Both the position numbers and the translations under genes were made by a program. From an uncultured Sterolibacteriaceae bacterium (GTDB lineage: Bacteria > Pseudomonadota > Gammaproteobacteria > Burkholderiales > Rhodocyclaceae), in assembly GCA_937888595.1 (NCBI GenBank), contig CALARK010000021.1, positions 434,001 to 498,000 of the forward strand: DNA of 64,000 nucleotides, given 5' to 3'. Of the stretch, positions 59,126 through 64,000 are shown in pieces (within the stretch, counting starts at the first letter, position 1; the number at the start of each line of letters is the position of its first letter). The notes under the pieces are model-generated. The model had not been told where the DNA came from and ran no database searches. It saw only the letters and a program-made list of their open reading frames with translations.

Positions 59126-59559
59126 GCGGCACCTCCGAGACGGGCGGTCAGCGTGGCGGCGAGGGCGTCGGCCAGGGCGGCCTGCGCGGGCCGGGCCCGA
59201 TCCGGCACCGGCCGTGCGGCCGCCGCCCAGATCGGCGCGGGGAAATGGCTGTCGTCGCGCCAGCGCGGAATTACGTGCCAGTGCAGGTGCGGCACGACGT
59301 TGCCGAGGCTGGCGAGATTGATCTTGTCGGGCCGGACCAGTGCGCGCACCACGGTCTCCACGCCATCGACGACATCGATCAGGTGCCGGCGCTCGCCGGC
59401 CGTCAGGTCCGACATTTCCTGCACATGGGCCCGCCAGATGACGCGGCAGAAGCCCGGAAAAGCCGCCCCCTCGGTTCCGCCGACGCGTACGACGCGGCAC
59501 AGCGCATCCTGCCAGAGCAGGTCGCCGCCGGGGGTGTCACACAGTTCGCAGGCTTTCAT
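59122..59559 (-). CDS. HIT-family hydrolase
   Basis: A 145-residue histidine-triad protein with the catalytic HLHWHVIPR motif near residue 92, and an N-terminal CELC segment. HIT proteins hydrolyse nucleotide-phosphate bonds; this one's substrate is not known. Its stop overlaps the start of the PilZ-like gene (ATGA). The ATG at 59559 begins the compact domain. Confidence 0.9.
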   Translation of the reverse strand: MKACELCDTPGGDLLWQDALCRVVRVGGTEGAAFPGFCRVIWRAHVQEMSDLTAGERRHLIDVVDGVETVVRALVRPDKINLASLGNVVPHLHWHVIPRWRDDSHFPAPIWAAAARPVPDRARPAQAALADALAATLTARLGGAA

Positions 59560-59656
59560 GCGATGAAGATAGCACAAGGCCATACGCCACAAGTGGCCTC
59601 GCCATGGCCGGCGGGTGTCTAGAATGGACAGCCGTCTTCCCGCGACAGAGTCCGCC

Positions 59657-60130
59657 ATGATCGCCAGCATCCAGCGTTTCTTCAACCAGTTCATCGAGCC
59701 CGGCATCCGGCAGGAGGGGGCGGGCGACGCGCAGGCGCTGCAGGTGGCGACGGCCGCGCTGCTGCTGGAGATGATGCGCATGGACGATCACCTGGATGAC
59801 GCGGAACGGGCCGCGATCGCCGCATCCCTGCGGCAGCAGTTCGGCCTCGACGCCGCGCAACTCGACGCGCTGGTCGCCCTCGCGGAACAGGAGGCGCGGC
59901 AGGCGAACGACTACTACCAGTTCACGTCCCTGATCAACCGCAGCTGCGATACCGGCCAGAAGCTGCGCATCGTCGAGAACCTGTGGCGCGTGGCGATGGC
60001 CGACGGCCACCTGAGCGCCCACGAACTGCACCTGATGCGCAAGCTCGCCGACCTGCTCTACGTCGGCCATGCCGACTACGTCGCGGCGAAGCAGCGGGCG
60101 CGCGAGGCGATGGGGCTGCCCGCCGAATAG
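59657..60130 (+). CDS. TerB-like tellurite-resistance family protein
   Basis: A 157-residue all-helical protein of the TerB/COG4103 type: LLLEMMRMDDHLDDAERAAI and later VAMADGHLSAHELHLMRKLADLL carry the paired acidic segments of the fold. In this form it is a single-domain protein, not part of a ter operon. Function unknown. The last base of its TAG stop is also the first base of the 102-bp composite repeat. Confidence 0.87.
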   Translation: MIASIQRFFNQFIEPGIRQEGAGDAQALQVATAALLLEMMRMDDHLDDAERAAIAASLRQQFGLDAAQLDALVALAEQEARQANDYYQFTSLINRSCDTGQKLRIVENLWRVAMADGHLSAHELHLMRKLADLLYVGHADYVAAKQRAREAMGLPAE

Positions 60131-60231
60131 CCGTCCCGTCGGCGCCGACTTTATGACCCGACCACCCCCAACCCCGCCTTCGCAGGCGGGGAGACTGCGT
60201 GCGCTGCCGTCCCGTCAGCGCCGATTATTTT
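60130..60231 (-). mobile_element. 102-bp composite element, second copy
   Basis: 24-bp repeats at 60130-60153 (22/24) and 60206-60231 (with a 2-bp expansion and changes) bracket a GC hairpin (CCCCGCC 60172-60178, GGCGGGG 60185-60191) and the block ending GGGGAGACT. The order, orientation and total length match the element in ntrY, here on the minus strand. It fills the gap between the TerB gene and miaB. Confidence 0.8.
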
Positions 60232-61568
60232 CAGCTTTCCTTCAGCACGACCTCGCCGCGCAGGCTGTGTGGCAGCGCGGCGGTGATGGTGACATCCACG
60301 AAGCGGCCGATCAGCCGCTCGCTGCCCTTGAAGTTCACCACGCGGTTGTTGGCGGTACGACCGGCGAGTTCCTGCACATCCTTCTTCGCGCGGCCTTCGA
60401 CCAGCACCTTCTGCACCGTGCCGACCATGGCTTCTGAGACCGTGTAGGCCAGTTCCTCGATGCGCTTCTGCAGCCGCATCAGCCGCTGTGTCTTGAGTTC
60501 GGCCGGCGTGTCGTCGACCATCTCGGCGGCCGGCGTGCCGGGCCGCGGGCTGAAGATGAAGGAGAAACTCGCGTCGAAGCCGATCTCGTCGATCAGCGCC
60601 ATGGTCTTCTCGAAATCGTCCGCCGTCTCGCCGGGGAAGCCGACGATGAAGTCGGTGGACAGCGACAGGTCCGGCCGCGCGGCCCGCAGCTTGCGCACCA
60701 GCGACTTGTATTCGAGCACCGTGTAGCCGCGCTTCATGGCGGCCAGCACGCGGTCGGAGCCGGACTGGACCGGCAGGTGCAGGTGCGGCGCGACTTTCGG
60801 ATGCGCGTGCATGTCGATCAGCCGCTGTGTCATCTCGCGCGGATGCGAGGTGGTGTAGCGGATGCGCTCGATCTCGGGGATCGCCGCGATGGTCTCGATC
60901 AGGAAGGCGAGGTCGACGGTGTCGCCATCGTGGGTCAGTCCACGATAGGCGTTCACGTTCTGGCCGAGCAGTGTTACTTCCTTGACGCCCTGCTCGACCA
61001 ATGCGGCCACCTCGACCAGCACGTCGTCGAGCGGTCGCGAAACCTCCTCGCCGCGCGTGTAGGGCACGATGCAGAAGGTGCAGAACTTCGAGCAGCCCTC
61101 CATTACCGAGACGAAGGCCGATGAACCAGCCTCGCCCTCGACACGCGCCGCTGGCAGCCTGTCGAACTTTTCGATCTCGGGGAAGGAGACATCCACCTGT
61201 GCCTTGCCGGACGCGCGCCGCGCGGCGAGCAACTCGGGCAGCCGGTGCAGCGTCTGCGGGCCGAAGACGAGGTCGACGTAGGGCGCGCGCTGCACGATCG
61301 CGTCACCTTCCTGGCTCGCCACGCAGCCACCCACGCCGATGATCAGTCCCGGCTTCGATTCCTTGAGCTTGCGCACGCGGCCGAGGTCGTGGAACACCTT
61401 CTCCTGCGGTTTCTCGCGCACCGAGCAGGTGTTGAAGAGGATGATGTCGGCCTCTTCGACATTCTCGGTCTTCGTCACGCCCTCCTTGCCCAGCAGGTCG
61501 ATCATCTTGTCCGAGTCGTACTCGTTCATCTGGCAGCCGAAGGTGCGGATGAAGACTTTCTGGGTCAT
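60231..61568 (-). CDS. miaB: tRNA-2-methylthio-N6-isopentenyladenosine synthase MiaB
   Basis: A 445-residue radical-SAM methylthiotransferase. The N-terminal domain binds a cluster through cysteines in TFGCQMNEYDS, FNTCSVREK and GVGGCVASQ; the radical-SAM motif is CSKFCTFCIVPYTRG; a TRAM domain ends the protein. It adds the methylthio group to A37 of tRNAs. The ATG at 61568 starts the family N terminus; its stop codon abuts the composite repeat. Confidence 0.97.
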   Translation of the reverse strand: MTQKVFIRTFGCQMNEYDSDKMIDLLGKEGVTKTENVEEADIILFNTCSVREKPQEKVFHDLGRVRKLKESKPGLIIGVGGCVASQEGDAIVQRAPYVDLVFGPQTLHRLPELLAARRASGKAQVDVSFPEIEKFDRLPAARVEGEAGSSAFVSVMEGCSKFCTFCIVPYTRGEEVSRPLDDVLVEVAALVEQGVKEVTLLGQNVNAYRGLTHDGDTVDLAFLIETIAAIPEIERIRYTTSHPREMTQRLIDMHAHPKVAPHLHLPVQSGSDRVLAAMKRGYTVLEYKSLVRKLRAARPDLSLSTDFIVGFPGETADDFEKTMALIDEIGFDASFSFIFSPRPGTPAAEMVDDTPAELKTQRLMRLQKRIEELAYTVSEAMVGTVQKVLVEGRAKKDVQELAGRTANNRVVNFKGSERLIGRFVDVTITAALPHSLRGEVVLKES

Positions 61569-61627
61569 GGCGGGCAGGCGGAAAAAGAAGCGGGGCGCGG
61601 ATTTTATCAGCCGGCCATTCAGCCCAT

Positions 61628-61651
61628 GCCGTACCACCGGGACCGACTTTT
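61628..61651 (-). repeat. 24-bp dispersed repeat, copy 16 (degenerate)
   Basis: About 20 of 24 positions match. It lies upstream of miaB and is followed by CGATCGCAGCGAGCCGC and the hairpin repeat, in the opposite relative orientation from the composites. Confidence 0.6.
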
Positions 61652-61669
61652 CGATCGCAGCGAGCCGCA

Positions 61670-61710
61670 AGTCTCCCCTCTTGCGAGGGAGGGGCTGGGG
61701 GAGGGCGGGC
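61670..61710 (+). repeat. GC-rich hairpin repeat, copy D
   Basis: AGTCTCCCCTC, loop TTGC, GAGGGAGGGG, then GGGGGAGGGCGGGC match the other hairpin copies. Its final base is the first base of the complement of the TAG stop of the GGDEF gene, so the element forms the 3' boundary of that gene. Confidence 0.7.
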
Positions 61711-62864
61711 TAACTCTCGACGCGGTTGCGTCCGCCCTGCTTGGCGCGGTACAGCGCCGCGTCGGCCTCGGCGATCAGCGCCTCCATGTCGGCGGCCTGG
61801 CCCGCCTCGCCCTGCGCGACGGCGATGCCGATGCTGACGGTGTAGCCGGGCAGCTTCTTGTTGCGGCGCGTGCCGATCTCGCGGCGGATGCGTTCGGCGA
61901 CCTGCCGTGCCTCCGCCAGCCCGGTGTCCGGCAGCAGGATGACGAACTCCTCGCCACCGAAGCGCGCGAGGATGTCGGCCATGCGCAGCATGCCGGCGGC
62001 GCGCTGCGCGAAGTCCTTGATGACGAGGTCGCCGACATGGTGGCCGTGGGTGTCGTTCACCTTCTTGAAGAAGTCGATGTCGGACACGACCACCGCCAGC
62101 GGACGGTGCGAGCGGATCGTCCGCGCCCACTCGACGCCGGCGCGGACGAAGAAGGCGCGGCGGTTGAGCGCGCCGGTCATCGGGTCGCGCGTCGCCATGA
62201 ACTCCAGCTCGACGCGCAGCCGCTCGTTGGCGAGCAGGATGAAACCGATCGCCAGCACCAGCACGCCGAGCGAGAACATGCCGAGATAGACCTGCTGGAT
62301 CAGGTTGCGGTCGAGGGCGGCCTCCCCGCCGCCGCCGGCCGTGTCCAGCGTGAGGATGCGCCAGATGGCGACCGTCGCGCCGAGCAGGAAGGCGACGGCG
62401 AGAAAGCGGCTGCCGAAGCCGCGCGGTTCGGCACGCCAGGCCAGCAGGGCACCGTAGGAGAAGACGCCGATGTGCGCCAGCGACATGATGAAGGTGCGCC
62501 CCTGGTAGCTGTGGCTGCCGAAGGTGAGCCAGGCGATCAGCACGAGGATGGCGCCGAACACGTCGAGCGTCGGCCGCCAGACCGGCGCCTGCCCGTTGTA
62601 GCGCTGCAGGCCGACGATCAGCAGCCACTGGCCGAGCAGCAGCAGGCCGCTCGCGGCCACGATGGCGAAGCCGTCGTGGATGACGCCGCGCAGCGAGGCG
62701 AGGCCGGCGGCGCAGCCGATCAGGACGACGGCCAGCGCCCAGTCGCGCAGCCCCTCGATGTCGGGCGGAAAGCTGCGCGCCTGCACCCACAGCACCAGTG
62801 CGCACAGCAGGCCCAGCAGGTTGGCGATGACCAGGAAGGTGCGCGGATCGAGCAGTTCGGTCAC
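61710..62864 (-). CDS. Membrane-bound GGDEF diguanylate cyclase
   Basis: A 384-residue protein with about seven membrane helices (residues 8-205) and a C-terminal GGDEF domain (about 215-384): MATRDPMTGALNRRAF, VVSDIDFFKKVNDTHGHHVGD, and FGGEEFVILLP, so cyclase activity is expected. No RxxD site is at the normal spacing (MADILARFGGEEF). The GTG start overlaps the stop of the preceding small gene. The membrane part could be a sensor of the 7TM or MASE type. Confidence 0.9.
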   Translation of the reverse strand: MTELLDPRTFLVIANLLGLLCALVLWVQARSFPPDIEGLRDWALAVVLIGCAAGLASLRGVIHDGFAIVAASGLLLLGQWLLIVGLQRYNGQAPVWRPTLDVFGAILVLIAWLTFGSHSYQGRTFIMSLAHIGVFSYGALLAWRAEPRGFGSRFLAVAFLLGATVAIWRILTLDTAGGGGEAALDRNLIQQVYLGMFSLGVLVLAIGFILLANERLRVELEFMATRDPMTGALNRRAFFVRAGVEWARTIRSHRPLAVVVSDIDFFKKVNDTHGHHVGDLVIKDFAQRAAGMLRMADILARFGGEEFVILLPDTGLAEARQVAERIRREIGTRRNKKLPGYTVSIGIAVAQGEAGQAADMEALIAEADAALYRAKQGGRNRVES

Positions 62865-63163
62865 GGCACCAGTGCCTTGAGGAAGTCCTCGCGCGCCGCG
62901 GCGAGGTCGGCCTGCCCGTCCGGTGGAACCAGGGCGGCGCAGCGCGCGCTGAAGGCATCGAAGGCGGCCAGCACCGCCTCGCGCGACACGGCGGCCGGAG
63001 GCATCGCCGGGGCCGGCGGGACCGCATCGGCGACCGCGAGCACCGCGTACTTCGGGATCAGCCGCTGCCCGCCCTTGCCGGCGGCCAGCAGCGGCCCGGT
63101 CTTGACGTATTCCTCGCCCTCGTAGGTGAAGCGGGCGCCCATCGGCAACTGGTGGATTTTCAT
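62861..63163 (-). CDS. Small hypothetical protein
   Basis: A 100-residue protein. The first 45 residues (MKIHQLPMGARFTYEGEEYVKTGPLLA) look like a small beta domain seen in other unnamed proteins; the second half is helical. A middle segment DAVPPAPAMPP partly resembles the repeat-derived peptide, but the DNA match covers only about the second half of the repeat. It overlaps the GGDEF gene start (GTGA), so the two are co-translated. Function unknown. Confidence 0.7.
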   Translation of the reverse strand: MKIHQLPMGARFTYEGEEYVKTGPLLAAGKGGQRLIPKYAVLAVADAVPPAPAMPPAAVSREAVLAAFDAFSARCAALVPPDGQADLAAAREDFLKALVP

Positions 63164-63179
63164 GGCGGGGCCGATGATA

Positions 63180-63203
63180 GCCGTCCCGCCGCCGATGCAA
63201 AAG
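63180..63203 (-). repeat. Degenerate 24-bp repeat copy (intergenic)
   Basis: The first 12 bases match the repeat perfectly; the rest has drifted but keeps an A-run. It lies between the small gene and the hybrid kinase. Confidence 0.4.
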
Positions 63204-63208
63204 GCGGT

Positions 63209-64000
63209 TTAGCCGCGCTTCCCGGAATCGGCTGCCGCCGGCTCCAGCGCCGAGCTGAGGGCGGCCCGCAGCCGTGCCGCCCGGATGGGCTTGTTCAGCA
63301 TCACGATGCCGGCCGCCCGCGCCGCCTGCATTGCCGTGGCACCCGTATCGCCGGTGACGAGCAGGGCCGGCAGCGAAGTGCCATGGCGCTGTCGCAGGGC
63401 GGCGATGAGGTCGATGCCGTTCTGCGTACCGGGCAGGCCGAGGTCCGAAACGACCGCCTCGATGTCGTTCGTGTGACTCTCCATGGCCTCGGCGTAGGAA
63501 CCGGCGGTCGTCACCCGGCAACCCCAACCCTCCAGCAGGCGGCGCATGCCGTCGCGGATGGCCGCGTCGTCATCCACTGCGAGCACGCGGCGCCCGTCGA
63601 GCACGTTGGTCGAATCGGCGATTTCGGGTTCGATGGCGGGCGCCGGCACGGCACCCGGCGACGCCAGCGGAACGGTGACGGAGAAGCACGAGCCATGCTC
63701 CGGAACCGAGCGCAGCGTCAGGCGATGGCCGAGCAGGCGTGCGACGCGCTCGACAATCGCCAGCCCGAGGCCGATCCCCTGCCTGCGGTCGCGTTCCTTG
63801 TTGCCGACCTGGTAGAACTCGCCGAAGATCGCCCGCTGCTCCCCGGGCTCGATGCCGATGCCGGTGTCGATCACGCTGATCTCGATCCGGTCGCCGCGGC
63901 GACGGCCCCCGACGAGGATGCCGCCGGACGGGGTATAGCGCAGGGCGTTCGAGAGCAGGTTGCGCAGCACCCGCGCCAGCAGCGCCGGGTCGCTGACGAT
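63209..64000 (-). CDS. Hybrid sensor histidine kinase with C-terminal receiver (partial)
   Basis: The C-terminal 263 residues of a larger protein that continues past the window edge. A HATPase domain (LLSNALRYTPSGG, DTGIGIEPGEQ, GIGLGLAIVERVARLLGH) is followed by a receiver domain (VLAVDDDAAIRDGMRRLL, acceptor aspartate in EAVVSDLGLPG, lysine in VMLNKPI). Phosphorelay signalling is expected; the sensor and HisKA parts are not visible. It is upstream of the small gene/GGDEF pair on the same strand. Confidence 0.9.
   Translation of the reverse strand: MVSDPALLARVLRNLLSNALRYTPSGGILVGGRRRGDRIEISVIDTGIGIEPGEQRAIFGEFYQVGNKERDRRQGIGLGLAIVERVARLLGHRLTLRSVPEHGSCFSVTVPLASPGAVPAPAIEPEIADSTNVLDGRRVLAVDDDAAIRDGMRRLLEGWGCRVTTAGSYAEAMESHTNDIEAVVSDLGLPGTQNGIDLIAALRQRHGTSLPALLVTGDTGATAMQAARAAGIVMLNKPIRAARLRAALSSALEPAAADSGKRG

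Noticed and set aside
287..63203. CRISPR array interpretation of the 24-bp repeats
   Set aside because: Copies are scattered over 64 kb, on both strands and inside genes, with no regular spacers and no cas genes.
287..63203. Reading the 24-mer as a Rho-independent terminator because it ends in TTTT
   Set aside because: It does not form a good full-length stem, occurs within coding sequences, and appears in both orientations relative to nearby genes.

Overview
The window is about two-thirds GC, densely coded chromosomal DNA with short gaps and many 1- to 4-base ATGA/GTGA start-stop overlaps. Gene content and order (rnb-like, tonB, NYN, aroE, mtgA, mgtE; def-fmt-rsmB-DUF4390-ntrYX-trkAH; hemE-priA) point to a betaproteobacterium, most likely Rhodocyclales. 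That placement comes from family knowledge, not from a search. No rRNA, tRNA, CRISPR array or intact IS element was seen.

Layout. 1-8452: a cell-division coiled-coil gene, then a cobalamin riboswitch and a B12 uptake/salvage cluster (btuB-cobU-btuF, convergent btuCD, an FKBP isomerase, cobT-cobS-cobC). 8466-12373: a binding-protein/GGDEF fusion, mgtE and mtgA. 12373-13996: an AT-richer remnant of an integron (integrase stub, two cassettes, one attC site, a BrnT-like toxin pair) wedged between mtgA and aroE. 14005-18790: aroE, NYN nuclease, tonB, RNase II-type enzyme. 18920-20240: an acquired-looking HTH/nucleotidyltransferase pair behind a 16-bp inverted repeat. 20265-28866: rarD, esterase, uppP, HD-GYP, topB, dprA, LysM protein. 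28951-36360: def, fmt, rsmB, a diguanylate cyclase, DUF4390, ntrYX. 36361-42957: a potassium block, trkA-trkH, a KdpDE-like two-component pair, and a second trkH. 42999-50808: sulfatase, phosphofructokinase, hemE, a gap with DnaA-box-like sites, priA, GIY-YIG, dps. 50905-64000: oxyR, a fused kinase, a periplasmic binding protein with a GGDEF-EAL receptor and a PilZ-like protein, HIT, TerB, miaB, another GGDEF protein and a partial hybrid histidine kinase.

The most unusual feature runs through the whole window: a 24-bp repeat (5' part AAAAGTCGGCGC, 3' part CGGCGGGACGGC) found about 25 times on both strands, in gaps and inside conserved genes. Inside genes it is nearly always read in one phase, giving KVGAGGTA on one strand and AVPPAPTF on the other. 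Two 102-bp composites carry two direct copies of it around a GC-rich hairpin; one sits in frame in the ATPase domain of NtrY. I infer a small mobile or amplifying element that tolerates insertion into genes, with the single copies as possible solo remnants. At least six genes handle cyclic-di-GMP or resemble c-di-GMP proteins (SBP-GGDEF, HD-GYP, CZB-like GGDEF, GGDEF-EAL, PilZ-like, membrane GGDEF), so second-messenger signalling is a second theme.
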